Source of the DNA: Thiopontia sp013349825
Lineage (GTDB): Bacteria > Pseudomonadota > Gammaproteobacteria > GCF-002020875
Direction: 5' to 3'
Length of the DNA stretch: 20,943 nucleotides
Assembly: GCA_963981015.1 (NCBI GenBank)
Contig: CAXCCG010000050.1
Coordinates: 1-20,943 of the forward strand
This document shows positions 1 through 7,874 of this stretch, piece by piece. Numbering within the stretch: the stretch's first letter is position 1; each line of letters starts with the position of its first letter. Made by a program: the position numbers and the translations under genes. The notes under the pieces were generated by a model. That model searched no databases, was not told where the DNA came from, and was given only the letters and a program-made list of their open reading frames with translations.

Positions 1-61
1 CCCGTTCAGGGTCTCTCAGCTGCTGCATGATTTCCAGTAGTCGGTTGATCGCCTGCTGCAT
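1..61 (-). CDS. mazG: MazG nucleoside triphosphate pyrophosphohydrolase, N-terminal fragment
   Basis: Only the first 20 codons are inside the window; the gene runs off the left edge. The visible peptide reads MQQAINRLLEIMQQLRDPER, which matches the conserved MazG opening (a short helix with RLL-x-IM-x-x-LRDPE, normally followed by GCPWD). MazG hydrolyses (d)NTPs to NMP and pyrophosphate in the cytoplasm; this is family knowledge. The ATG lies at 61-59 on the minus strand, preceded by a purine-rich stretch (GGAGTGAG on the minus strand) that could act as the ribosome site, although it is rather far upstream. The gene is divergent from the small membrane protein gene at 171. The call rests on a short peptide, but the motif is characteristic. 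Confidence 0.75.
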   Translation of the reverse strand, partial: MQQAINRLLEIMQQLRDPER

Positions 62-128
62 CGTTTAAATTTCTCACTCCGTTCTATTCATTTACCCACA
101 CTACCGAGTAGGTTTTTCTTGATCCCAG

Positions 129-141
129 CCTATACTATAGG
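129..141. promoter_or_regulatory. Small palindrome in the mazG / DUF6868 divergent spacer
   Basis: CCTATA-C-TATAGG is a perfect 6-bp inverted repeat around one base. It lies 30 bp upstream of the start at 171. It contains TATACT and TATAGG hexamers that could serve as a -10 element, but I see no well-placed -35. It may be an operator or a chance palindrome. Confidence 0.25.
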
Positions 142-170
142 TATCTCTAACCATCTTGGAGAATCACCCC

Positions 171-413
171 ATGGACATCCAAACCGTAACTGATTTCTTC
201 ATGTGGAGCAGCATCATCAATGGTGGATTGCTCATTTTCTCATCAGTGATGATTTTGTGGGTTGCTGATTGGGTCTACTCTATCCATCAACGCTGGTTTC
301 AGATCACCCGAGAGCAATTTAATATGGCAATCTATGGTTACCTAGGACTCTACAAGATCTTCTGGCTCATCTTCAATCTAACCCCATACATCGCGCTATT
401 GATCATTGCCTGA
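171..413 (+). CDS. DUF6868-type small inner-membrane protein
   Basis: An 80-residue protein with two hydrophobic segments, about residues 10-32 and 58-79, joined by a polar stretch containing IHQRWFQITREQF. The layout and sequence (xTVTxFFMWSxxINxGLL, DWVYSIHQRWF, YKIFWLIFNLxPYIAL) resemble small uncharacterised gammaproteobacterial membrane proteins that I recognise as DUF6868; no function is known to me. The ATG at 171 is preferred over an in-frame TTG at 156, because the TTGGAGA at 156-162 is then a well-placed Shine-Dalgarno with about 8 nt spacing. It converges on rarA, with only 4 nt between the two stop codons, so the two transcripts probably overlap. Both termini are predicted on the same side of the membrane (inference). 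Confidence 0.8.
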   Translation: MDIQTVTDFFMWSSIINGGLLIFSSVMILWVADWVYSIHQRWFQITREQFNMAIYGYLGLYKIFWLIFNLTPYIALLIIA

Positions 414-417
414 CGCG

Positions 418-1707
418 CTATTTTCTCGCCTCGCGATCCAACTGCTGCAGGTACTCAAGCCGCTGTTTGATCTTGATCTCCATACCACGTTCAACCGGGT
501 GATAGTAGCGCCGCTCTCCAGTCTCATCTGGAAAATAGGTCTCACCTGCAGCATAGCCATCTGCCTCATCATGGGCATAACGATAGGCACGACCATATCC
601 CAACTCTTTCATCACCTTGGTCGGGGCATTTCTGAGATGTACCGGTACTTCTGAAGAGCCCCCCCCTTTCACATCGGCCATTACCCGATTCCATGCCTGA
701 TAGATGGCGTTGCTCTTGGGAGCCACGGCCAGATAACTAATCGCCTGCGCTATCGCCAGCTCCCCCTCCGGGCTTCCCAATCGCTCGTAACTCTCCCATC
801 CATTAAGTGCTATCTGTAGTGCCCTGGGATCCGCATTGCCAATATCCTCACTCGCCATTCTCACCACCCGCCGTGCCACATAAAGAGGATCCACACCACC
901 ATCTACCATACGAGCAAACCAGTAGAGTGCAGCGTCGGGATTGGAGCCGCGTACCGATTTATGAAGTGCGGATATTTGCTCATAAAAAAGATCTCCTCCT
1001 TTATCAAAACGGCGTCCTCCTTCTGCCACCACCTGAGCAATCTGTGCTTCACTGACTGTACCTGTTCCCTCCTTTTGCTCTTCTGCCAGACCAATCACAA
1101 TCTCCAGTATATTCAGTGCACGACGCGCATCTCCATCGGCTGCTGCGATGATCTGTTCAATGCCAGCTGACGGTAGATCCAGTTTTACATCCACCGTCTC
1201 ATGCTGTAGAGCCTGCCCGATAATCCTCTGCAACGCCTCCGTCTCCAGTGGCTTCAATCGATAGAGCCGGGCACGGGAGAGCAGTGCGTTATTCAATTCA
1301 AAGGAGGGATTCTCTGTGGTCGCCCCGACAAAAGTGAACGTGCCATCTTCTACATGTGGCAGAAAGGCATCCTGCTGACTTTTATTAAAGCGGTGTACCT
1401 CATCCACAAATAGCAGCGTGCTCACTCCCAGCTGTTGAGATTGCTTCGCCTGCTCAATCGCAGCACGAATCTCTTTAACCCCCGAGAGTACCGCTGAAAT
1501 GGCCAGAAAATCAGCCTTGGAGTGGCGTGCAATCAACCTTGCCAGTGTGGTCTTTCCTGTACCGGGCGGTCCCCAAAAGAGCATGGAGTGCAAATTACCT
1601 GACTCAATGGCCTGACGGAGAGGTCTGCCCTCCGCTAAGAGGTGCCCTTGCCCCATAAAGGTCTCCAGAGAGACCGGGCGCATCCGCTCCGCCAGTGGTA
1701 TTGCCAT
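418..1707 (-). CDS. rarA: Replication-associated recombination protein A (RarA/MgsA AAA+ ATPase)
   Basis: A 429-residue AAA+ ATPase of the clamp-loader-like RarA/MgsA/WRNIP1 family, which acts at stalled replication forks in the cytoplasm. Visible motifs are the N-terminal PLAERMRP and FMGQGHLL, Walker A GPPGTGKT (46-53), Walker B LLFVDEVHRFNKSQQD (D102, E103), sensor 1 ATTENPSFELN (about 129-139) and sensor 2 GDARRALN. The C-terminal tetramerisation region carries VPVHLRNAPTKVMKELGYG. The length is close to the E. coli protein (about 447). The ATG at 1707 overlaps the lolA stop by 1 nt (TGATG), so translation is probably coupled. A run of eight G in the coding strand (659-666) encodes a Gly-Gly-Gly loop just before the HLRN motif. 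rarA is the last gene of the ftsK-lolA-rarA operon; serS, often next, is absent here. Confidence 0.96.
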   Translation of the reverse strand: MAIPLAERMRPVSLETFMGQGHLLAEGRPLRQAIESGNLHSMLFWGPPGTGKTTLARLIARHSKADFLAISAVLSGVKEIRAAIEQAKQSQQLGVSTLLFVDEVHRFNKSQQDAFLPHVEDGTFTFVGATTENPSFELNNALLSRARLYRLKPLETEALQRIIGQALQHETVDVKLDLPSAGIEQIIAAADGDARRALNILEIVIGLAEEQKEGTGTVSEAQIAQVVAEGGRRFDKGGDLFYEQISALHKSVRGSNPDAALYWFARMVDGGVDPLYVARRVVRMASEDIGNADPRALQIALNGWESYERLGSPEGELAIAQAISYLAVAPKSNAIYQAWNRVMADVKGGGSSEVPVHLRNAPTKVMKELGYGRAYRYAHDEADGYAAGETYFPDETGERRYYHPVERGMEIKIKQRLEYLQQLDREARK

Positions 1708-2327
1708 CAGAGGTCGCCGACGACATCCACTCCAGCTGGAGGCACAAAGCGGAACAGCTCTGCAGGAAGTGAAATATTCAACATTAAATTAGAGAACTCA
1801 ATCCGGGTACGTTGCCCGAAGCTGTCTTCAACCTCGATCACCCGCAGCTGCTCACCATCCATTGCCACCAATAGCTGTTCAAAACCACCCTCTTGCTGAA
1901 GCGGCTGCAGTGCAACCCACTGCAAATTTTCAGACAAGTGCTCCGTTCTCTCTATATGCTTAAGAGAGAACTGTTCAGTGAGCGCACCCGCATGGGTGAG
2001 TAGCGTGGCGGGGGTATTGGTAAGCGCCCCCTGCTGCCTACGCACGGTCACCTGCTCCAGATCCGGATCATAGATCCAGATTTTATTGCCATCCGCAACC
2101 ACTTGCTGTGCAAAAGGAGTCGTCGTCTCCCAACGGAATTGACCCGGACGCTGCAGCAGTAACTGCCCGGCACTCTGTTCAATCAACTGACCTGAGCCAT
2201 CTCTTACTTGCTGCTGAAAATCTCCTTGTAGCGATCTCAGCTCAGTAAGAAAATCCTCTATTGCAGAACTCTCCCCCCCCCAAGCAAGGGTAGGTAACAG
2301 TAAAAAGATCCACCACGGTCTCATCAT
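1707..2327 (-). CDS. lolA: Outer-membrane lipoprotein carrier protein LolA
   Basis: A 206-residue periplasmic chaperone that takes lipoproteins from LolCDE and passes them to LolB. The N-terminus (MMRPWWIFLLLPTLAWGG) is a short Sec signal peptide with a hydrophobic core at about 5-16. The mature part has family signatures: AIEDFLTELRSLQGDFQQQV, GQLLLQRPGQFRWETTTPFAQQVVADGNKIWIYDPDLEQVTVR (read as separate blocks of the LolA half-barrel), and the C-terminal FSNLMLNISLPAELFRF segment. The start directly abuts the ftsK stop, and a second Met at codon 2 is an equally possible start. The coding strand has a run of nine G (2273-2281) within codons 16-19, exactly at the end of the signal peptide. 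Slippage there would abolish the mature protein. Confidence 0.93.
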   Translation of the reverse strand: MMRPWWIFLLLPTLAWGGESSAIEDFLTELRSLQGDFQQQVRDGSGQLIEQSAGQLLLQRPGQFRWETTTPFAQQVVADGNKIWIYDPDLEQVTVRRQQGALTNTPATLLTHAGALTEQFSLKHIERTEHLSENLQWVALQPLQQEGGFEQLLVAMDGEQLRVIEVEDSFGQRTRIEFSNLMLNISLPAELFRFVPPAGVDVVGDL

Positions 2328-4682
2328 TTAATTCATCTCTACCGGTGGAGGTGCCAGTACTTCACGTTGGCCATTGGCTCCGACCCCACTCACCACACCT
2401 GCCATCTCCATCGCTTCAACCAAGCGTGAAGCACGGTTGTAACCCACCCGCAGTCGACGCTGCACACCAGAAACCGAGGCTTTACGACTCTCCGTTACAA
2501 TACGTACTGCATCATCATAAAGCGGATCATTTTCAGCATCATCTAAATCACCACCCGCAGCACCTGATTCACTGCTGTCTGGTGTAGCAAGCACATCCTC
2601 CACATACTGTGGGCCACCATTACTCTTGAGGTGCTCAACCACACGGTGAACCTCTTCATCATCAACAAAGGCACAGTGGACCCGCATCGGCATCCCTGCC
2701 CCGGAGGGAAGATAGAGCATATCACCACGCCCCAGCAAGTTCTCTGCACCCATCTGATCCAGAACAACCCGTGAGTCCATTCTGGAGGAGACTTGGAATG
2801 CAATTCGCGTCGGGACATTGGATTTAATCAGGCCGGTTATTACATCTACCGAGGGGCGCTGTGTTGCCAAAATCAGGTGAATACCGGCGGCACGCGCTTT
2901 CTGGGCAATACGCACAATCAGCTCTTCCACCTTCTTGCCTACCTGCATCATCAGATCAGCAAATTCATCGACAAACACCACGATGTAGGGAAGATGCTCA
3001 AGCAGAGGCTGTTCCTGTTCATCACCCTCCATCAGAGGATGGAGTGGATCAACCAGTGGTGTTCCGGCCTCAATCGCATCGTGTACCTTTTTATTGTATC
3101 CAGAGACGCTTCGTACACCGAGCGCTGACATCAGCTTATAACGCCGCTCCATCTCGGCAACCGACCAACGTAGCGCACTGGCGGCCTCATTCATATCCGT
3201 CACCACCGGAGCCAAAAGGTGTGGAATCCCTTCATAGACCGAGAGTTCCAACATTTTTGGATCGATCATGATGATCCGTACATAGTCTGGCGAGTATTTA
3301 TAGAGCAGACTCAGAATCATCGTGTTGACGCTAACTGATTTACCAGAGCCGGTGGTACCTGCCACCAATAGGTGTGGCATTTTGGAGAGATCTGCAACCT
3401 GTGGCTGCCCAGAGATATCCTTACCTAATGCGAGTGATAGCACCCCTTTGGATTGATCATACTGCTGTGAGGCGAGAATCTCTGAAAGAAAAACGGTCTC
3501 ACGTACCTCATTCGGAATCTCCAACCCAATCGTTGCCTTACCTGGAATAACCTCTACCACGCGTACACTCTTCAGTGTAAGTGAACGTGCCAGATCATTG
3601 GAGAGGCCGGTAATTTTACTGGCCTTCAAACCGGGCGCAGGCATCAGTTCAAAACGGGTAATCACCGGTCCCGGTTGTACCGCAACCACCTCAACCTCGA
3701 CCCCAAAATCCTTCAGCTTCAGCTCTACCTGTCTGGAAAGAACCTCCAGCATCTCATTGGAGTAGCCTCCTTCCTGATGATGTGCTTTGGTCAACAGGGA
3801 GAGCGGTGGTGGCAAGACCTCTTCATGAGCAGTGCCAGTCCCGCCATAATTGGTAGTCAACTCGTCAAACAACGACCCTTGTGTCTCTTTCAGTGCCCGT
3901 TCGCTGATCTCGATTGAGCCCAGTTTAGGCTCAATTTTTGGCTTTTTTCGTGAACGTGGTTTAGACCTCTCTTTTTCAACAACCTGCTCACGCTCCTCCT
4001 TAGCATCCCGACCGCTCTGCCACTCCTTGACTTTTCCCGGTATGGAACGAAGATGCAACAGCCCTTCCAGCACAACTGCACCAATACGGTCCATCACTAC
4101 AAACCAGGATATATGGGTAAAGATAGAGACTCCCGCCAGAAACATTGCGGAGAGAAACAGGGTGCTACCAAACGGCCCGATTACAGCGGCAAACAGGCTA
4201 CCGATCCAGTCTCCGAGCAGCCCTCCTGTCTTGGCTGGGAGGAGTGCATCAAAACGGTGAAAATGGAGAAAGGAGACTCCGGCCCCACCCAACACAATCA
4301 TCAAAAATCCACCAACCCGGATACCCAGAAGATGCGGATCAAAACGTAGCAGTCGTGCACGATCTACAAATAGTAACCATCCCAGCCAACCAACAATAGG
4401 GGGAAGCATCCACGCCATAATGCCTAAAACGGTAAAGAGCACATCCGAGAACCAGGCACCAATGACACCGCCTGAATTATTATATTGGGTAACCGGCGCA
4501 CTGTAATTCCAGGCCGGATCATTCATACTAAAGGTAAAGAGGGAAGCCATTAGATAGAGCGTAATCGCAATACTGATCAGTAGCGCACTCTCTCTCAACC
4601 CTCGACTGACATGGGGGGTAACCTTGACAGGTGCCTGCTTTTTTTCCCTGGCTTTCTGGCCTTTCTTACTCGCTGTTGCCAA
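2328..4682 (-). CDS. ftsK: DNA translocase FtsK
   Basis: A 784-residue FtsK/SpoIIIE-type ATPase that couples septum formation to chromosome segregation and XerCD/dif resolution. The N-terminal part has four hydrophobic membrane segments (about 31-53, 80-106, 122-141 and 155-185). A charged linker follows (about 218-300, rich in K/R/E), much shorter than the E. coli linker, as in many non-enteric FtsK proteins. The alpha/beta motor carries Walker A AGTTGSGKS (441-449), Walker B YIVVFVDEFADLM (D572, E573) and ILATQRPSVDVITGLIKSN. The C-terminal gamma winged helix (about 720-775) carries the typical SGVQRRLRVGYNRAxRLVExME, which reads KOPS sites. It is the first gene of the ftsK-lolA-rarA unit, and its TAA touches the lolA ATG. 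The 219 bp upstream must hold its promoter; I could not pick one with confidence. Confidence 0.97.
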   Translation of the reverse strand: MATASKKGQKAREKKQAPVKVTPHVSRGLRESALLISIAITLYLMASLFTFSMNDPAWNYSAPVTQYNNSGGVIGAWFSDVLFTVLGIMAWMLPPIVGWLGWLLFVDRARLLRFDPHLLGIRVGGFLMIVLGGAGVSFLHFHRFDALLPAKTGGLLGDWIGSLFAAVIGPFGSTLFLSAMFLAGVSIFTHISWFVVMDRIGAVVLEGLLHLRSIPGKVKEWQSGRDAKEEREQVVEKERSKPRSRKKPKIEPKLGSIEISERALKETQGSLFDELTTNYGGTGTAHEEVLPPPLSLLTKAHHQEGGYSNEMLEVLSRQVELKLKDFGVEVEVVAVQPGPVITRFELMPAPGLKASKITGLSNDLARSLTLKSVRVVEVIPGKATIGLEIPNEVRETVFLSEILASQQYDQSKGVLSLALGKDISGQPQVADLSKMPHLLVAGTTGSGKSVSVNTMILSLLYKYSPDYVRIIMIDPKMLELSVYEGIPHLLAPVVTDMNEAASALRWSVAEMERRYKLMSALGVRSVSGYNKKVHDAIEAGTPLVDPLHPLMEGDEQEQPLLEHLPYIVVFVDEFADLMMQVGKKVEELIVRIAQKARAAGIHLILATQRPSVDVITGLIKSNVPTRIAFQVSSRMDSRVVLDQMGAENLLGRGDMLYLPSGAGMPMRVHCAFVDDEEVHRVVEHLKSNGGPQYVEDVLATPDSSESGAAGGDLDDAENDPLYDDAVRIVTESRKASVSGVQRRLRVGYNRASRLVEAMEMAGVVSGVGANGQREVLAPPPVEMN

Positions 4683-4901
4683 CCCGCTATCCTTCTATCT
4701 TTCACAAAACCGCAGATTCTAACGGATTTGGAGGTCAGCCCCAAAAAATACTACTGTTTTTTTCTTGACTCACCTATTAACTGACCTACTCTTTCAATAG
4801 GCCTCATTCACAACAGCTCAGTGTAGAAACCAAAGGCAGCCAGGCACACACGAGTAGTTTAGATGGATGGGGCTTTGTTTTGTCTGCAACCTGCAGCGCC
4901 T

Positions 4902-5969
4902 TCACAAGATTCTCAGTGCTGGATAGCAGACGCTTCCACGCTCCACGTTAATCCCATTAACCAACGGGGATTGTTCTCGCCATTGCCCCTCTGCCAATTG
5001 CTCAACCCAGGGGATAATCGCTGCTGAAAGTGCCTGTGAAGCTGTTTTAGGGACAGCTCCAGGCATATTGGTGACTGCAAAATGGGTAACCTCTGCCACA
5101 CGATAGGTTGGATTCTGATAATTCGTGGGGTGCGTCGTCTCAATACAACCGCCCTGATCTACTGAAATATCGACCACTACACTGCCGGGCTCCATCTGCC
5201 TTATCATCGCCTCTGTAACTAACTTGGGTGCTCGATCTCCTCTAACCAAAACGGCTCCGATCAACAGATCGGCAGAGATCACTGATCGTTCAATCTGCTT
5301 CTCTGTCGAAATTACCCCTTTTACATGGTTAAATTTCGATTCAAGTTGCTGGATTTTTTCTTCACTGCGTTCCAGTACCGTAACTTTTGCCCCAACTGCA
5401 TCAGCTACCGATATTGCAGCAGTGCCCGCCACACCACCGCCCAACACAACCACATGTCCTGGATTAACGCCAGCCACCCCCCCCAACAGCACTCCTTTAC
5501 CCTGTTCCGACTGATGCAACAGTCGCATTCCAATCTGTACCGATAACTTTCCTGCAATTTCACTCATCGGGGTCAGCAACGGAAGCTGTCCATTCACTTC
5601 AACGGTTTCAAAGGCAATCGCCGTCAAGCCGATTTCGCATAACGCCTCCATCAAATCCAGATCAGCAGCCAAGTGAAGATAACAGAAGAGCAGGTGCTCT
5701 CTACGCAGCAGCGGCAGCTCACTACGTTGCGGCTCTTTGACCTTGACGATCAGCATCGCCTCTCCATAGAGCGTTACCGCATCTGCAACCACCTCAGCTC
5801 CTGCATCTCGATACTCCTGATCACTGAAACCACTCAGCTCACCAGCTCCCTGCTCAATCAAAACTCTGGTTGTTGCTGCCGTTAATCGAGCAACCGCATC
5901 CGGCGTTAACGCTACACGCCCTTCAAACTCTCTAACCTCACGAGGAACACCAACGATCAAATGTTTCAT
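4902..5969 (-). CDS. ald: Alanine dehydrogenase
   Basis: A 355-residue NAD-dependent enzyme interconverting L-alanine with pyruvate plus ammonium. The AlaDH/PNT N-terminal domain shows VPREVREFEGRVALTP (R18, equivalent to the substrate-binding Arg of the family), the VKVKEP segment (75-80) and CYLHLAAD (H99, the catalytic His). The nucleotide-binding domain has VVVLGGGVAGTAA with GGGVAG at 177-182 and an acidic residue E200 at the end of the next strand. VVDISVDQGG contains D271, the second catalytic residue. All key residues are present. The ATG at 5969 is chosen over a TTG two codons upstream, because a GGGGGTGA ribosome site precedes it by about 6 nt. The gene is divergent from trxB across 92 bp. 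It sits where lrp lies between trxB and ftsK in E. coli. No strong terminator is visible between its stop and ftsK. Confidence 0.95.
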   Translation of the reverse strand: MKHLIVGVPREVREFEGRVALTPDAVARLTAATTRVLIEQGAGELSGFSDQEYRDAGAEVVADAVTLYGEAMLIVKVKEPQRSELPLLRREHLLFCYLHLAADLDLMEALCEIGLTAIAFETVEVNGQLPLLTPMSEIAGKLSVQIGMRLLHQSEQGKGVLLGGVAGVNPGHVVVLGGGVAGTAAISVADAVGAKVTVLERSEEKIQQLESKFNHVKGVISTEKQIERSVISADLLIGAVLVRGDRAPKLVTEAMIRQMEPGSVVVDISVDQGGCIETTHPTNYQNPTYRVAEVTHFAVTNMPGAVPKTASQALSAAIIPWVEQLAEGQWREQSPLVNGINVERGSVCYPALRIL

Positions 5970-6061
5970 GTACAATCACCCCCATTATTCACTGAGTGTT
6001 CTACCGGATTGAATGCAAGACTGTAGAGCAGACAACATTCACTTTTTCACTGGAGTTTATC

Positions 6062-7033
6062 ATGAGCGATGTGAAACACTGCCCCCTTCTGATTCTGGGT
6101 TCTGGCCCTGCTGGTTATACTGCTGCTATCTATGCGGCCCGAGCAAACTTAAAACCTGTATTAATTACTGGTATGCAACAAGGTGGGCAGCTCACCACTA
6201 CGACTGAAGTGGACAACTGGCCAGGGGAACCTGAAGGTGTGCAAGGCCCAGAATTGATGGATCGAATGCTAAAGCAGGCTGAACGCTTCGAGACAGAGAT
6301 TATCTTTGACATGATCCAGAGTGTGGATACCAGCCAGCGCCCTTTCCAGTTAAAAGGCGACATGGGTGCCTATAGCTGTGATGCATTGATTATCTCTACG
6401 GGTGCTTCTGCCATGTATCTGGGTCTGGAATCTGAGCAGGCCTTTATGGGACGTGGGGTCTCAGGCTGTGCAACTTGTGACGGATTCTTCTATAAAGGAC
6501 AGGATGTCTGTGTTGTAGGCGGCGGTAACTCCGCTGTTGAAGAGGCGATCTACCTCTCTCACATTGCCAAAAATGTCACCGTTATCCACCGTCGTGACAG
6601 CTTCAAATGTGAAAAAATTCTCGCCGACCGTATTAATGATATGGCCTCAGCAGAAGATAGCAACATCAAAATTGAGTGGAATTCACAATTAGATGAGGTC
6701 CTCGGTGACGACAGCGGAGTAACCGGTGTTCGTCTTCTCCATAACGATGGCTCCACCAAAGAGCTGGATCTGAGCGGTGTCTTTATCGCTATTGGACATA
6801 AACCCAACACCGGCATGTTCCAGGATCAGATCGACATGGAGCACGGCTATATCACAGTACGCAACAGTGAGCGCCACTATGCCACGGGCACTAATGTTCT
6901 CGGTGTATTTGCAGCTGGCGACTGTGCAGATCCTATCTATCGTCAGGCGGTTACCTCTGCCGGTAGCGGCTGTATGGCTGCACTGGATGCAGAGCACTAC
7001 CTTGATAACCTGGACTGCTGCCCCACTGAATAG
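6062..7033 (+). CDS. trxB: Thioredoxin-disulfide reductase
   Basis: A 323-residue low-molecular-weight flavoprotein that transfers electrons from NADPH to thioredoxin in the cytoplasm. Visible are the FAD-binding ILGSGPAGYTAAIYAAR (GSGPAG 13-18), the GQLTTTTEVDNWPG loop, the redox-active CATC (136-139) inside GVSGCATCDGFF, NADPH-binding VVGGGNSAVEEA (153-158), HRRDSF (176-181) and the C-terminal FAD motif GVFAAGDCAD. Length and motifs are canonical. The ATG at 6062 has GGAG at 6052-6055, 6 nt upstream; the open frame continues upstream, but no family member would need the extra 22 residues. aat follows after 55 nt on the same strand. Confidence 0.97.
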   Translation: MSDVKHCPLLILGSGPAGYTAAIYAARANLKPVLITGMQQGGQLTTTTEVDNWPGEPEGVQGPELMDRMLKQAERFETEIIFDMIQSVDTSQRPFQLKGDMGAYSCDALIISTGASAMYLGLESEQAFMGRGVSGCATCDGFFYKGQDVCVVGGGNSAVEEAIYLSHIAKNVTVIHRRDSFKCEKILADRINDMASAEDSNIKIEWNSQLDEVLGDDSGVTGVRLLHNDGSTKELDLSGVFIAIGHKPNTGMFQDQIDMEHGYITVRNSERHYATGTNVLGVFAAGDCADPIYRQAVTSAGSGCMAALDAEHYLDNLDCCPTE

Positions 7034-7052
7034 AGGCATATCATAGATGGCT

Positions 7053-7092
7053 CCACTCATCCGATACCTGAAATTCAGGGTTGGCTGAGTGG
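7053..7092 (+). promoter_or_regulatory. Hairpin covering the ribosome site and GTG start of aat
   Basis: CCACTCA (7053-7059) pairs with TGAGTGG (7086-7092). CCGAT (7061-7065) pairs with GTTGG (7080-7084) using two G-U pairs, and CCTGA (7067-7071) pairs with TCAGG (7075-7079) around an AAT loop. There is one T/C mismatch and one bulged A. The result is a nearly continuous stem of about 17 bp. The only plausible Shine-Dalgarno of aat (CAGGG, 7076-7080) and its GTG start (7089-7091) are both within the paired strand. There is no T-run, so it is unlikely to be a terminator for trxB; a translational control element is the better reading. Confidence 0.6.
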
Positions 7093-7760
7093 TCTCCTAT
7101 GTCCCTTTCTGGCTGGAGAGTGATCCTGATGCCCCTTTCCCACTGCCCCAGCTTGCTTTAGAGGAACCCGAGGGGCTACTGGCTATTGGAGGAGACCTCT
7201 CTCCCCAACGTCTGCTAAATGCTTATCGTCATGGAATCTTCCCCTGGTTCAGCGAAGGTGATCCTATTCTGTGGTGGTCCCCTGCCCCACGTGCAGTGCT
7301 CTTTCCCAATGAACTGCGTATCTCTCGAAGCCTCAGAAAACGGATACGGCAAACACCTTTTGAGGTCACGCTGAACAAGGCCTTTGATCCGGTGATTGAG
7401 GCCTGCTCCGGCCCCAGAAGAGGAGAAGAGGGAACCTGGATTACAGACACGATGAAGCAGGCCTACCGGAGGCTGCATCAATTAGGGCATGCCCACTCCG
7501 TTGAGTGCTGGAGCGGTGATCAACTGGTGGGGGGACTCTATGGTGTTCAGCTTGGAACACTATTTTGTGGTGAGTCCATGTTCAGCCGATCCAACGACGC
7601 CTCAAAAATAGCGCTGGTTTCGCTGATCCAGCAGTTTAAGATAGAGATTGAGTTGATCGATATACAGATGATGACACCGCATATGGAAAAGCTGGGTGCT
7701 CGACTAATTGAACGATCAGAATTTATTCGACTCATCTCCCAAATAACTCAACACTCTTGA
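7089..7760 (+). CDS. aat: Leucyl/phenylalanyl-tRNA--protein transferase
   Basis: A 223-residue cytoplasmic enzyme of the N-end rule, adding Leu or Phe from charged tRNA to proteins with N-terminal Arg or Lys and so marking them for ClpAP through ClpS. The diagnostic blocks are all present: FPLPQLALEEPEGLLAIGGDLSP (read as FP near residue 16 and GLLAIGGDLSP at about 30-41), AYRHGIFPWF, DPILWWSPAPRAVLFP, EGTWITDTMKQAYRRLHQLGHAHSVE (two adjoining blocks), GGLYGVQLGTLFCGESMFS and the ASKIAL helix. The start must be GTG at 7089, because an in-frame TGA (7086-7088) lies directly before it and there is no nearby Met. CAGGG at 7076-7080 is the ribosome site. Both are buried in the hairpin described separately. 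Elsewhere aat often neighbours ate/bpt, infA or clpA; here a ligase/hydrolase pair follows. Confidence 0.96.
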   Translation: MVSYVPFWLESDPDAPFPLPQLALEEPEGLLAIGGDLSPQRLLNAYRHGIFPWFSEGDPILWWSPAPRAVLFPNELRISRSLRKRIRQTPFEVTLNKAFDPVIEACSGPRRGEEGTWITDTMKQAYRRLHQLGHAHSVECWSGDQLVGGLYGVQLGTLFCGESMFSRSNDASKIALVSLIQQFKIEIELIDIQMMTPHMEKLGARLIERSEFIRLISQITQHS

Positions 7761-7791
7761 ACGAACAGTCAGATCAGAGATGGAGAAACTA

Positions 7792-7854
7792 ATGATCCAA
7801 AAAATCCATGAAACCCACCCCTTCCACCTCTTCTCTACCCTGTCACTCCAGTAA
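7792..7854 (+). CDS. Candidate leader peptide before the GCS2-type ligase gene
   Basis: A 20-codon ORF, MIQKIHETHPFHLFSTLSLQ, with a strong Shine-Dalgarno (TGGAGA at 7781-7786, about 5-6 nt before ATG 7792). Its stop is 19 nt before the ligase ATG, which itself lacks a recognisable ribosome site. It could couple translation to the ligase gene or act as a regulatory upstream ORF. It has no Cys run or other obvious amino-acid sensor; three His in 20 residues is mildly enriched. I do not recognise a family, and it could be a chance ORF. Confidence 0.3.
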   Translation: MIQKIHETHPFHLFSTLSLQ

Positions 7855-7874
7855 TCGCTGACAATCGCTGACAA
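7855..7874 (+). repeat. 10-bp perfect tandem duplication next to a start codon
   Basis: TCGCTGACAA occurs twice head to tail (7855-7864 and 7865-7874), and the repeated AT extends the match by two bases. The second copy ends on the A of the ligase ATG. The duplication fills the position where a Shine-Dalgarno would be expected and lengthens the gap between the leader ORF and the ligase by 10 nt. Confidence 0.85.

Noticed and set aside
659..666. G8 tract in rarA as a phase-variation site
   Set aside because: It encodes a plausible Gly-Gly-Gly loop in an intact gene, and a similar C8 run occurs in ald at 5477-5484. G/C runs of this size seem common in this genome, so only the G9 in lolA was kept.
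2793..3271. Overlapping plus-strand ORFs (111 and 136 residues) opposite ftsK
   Set aside because: Composition is that of antisense shadows and the ftsK frame is fully conserved over the same bases.
4797..4802. Inverted pair CCTATT ... AATAGG between ald and ftsK as a terminator
   Set aside because: The 6-bp AT-rich arms are separated by about 17 nt and there is no T-run. I see no clear terminator in 4683-4901.
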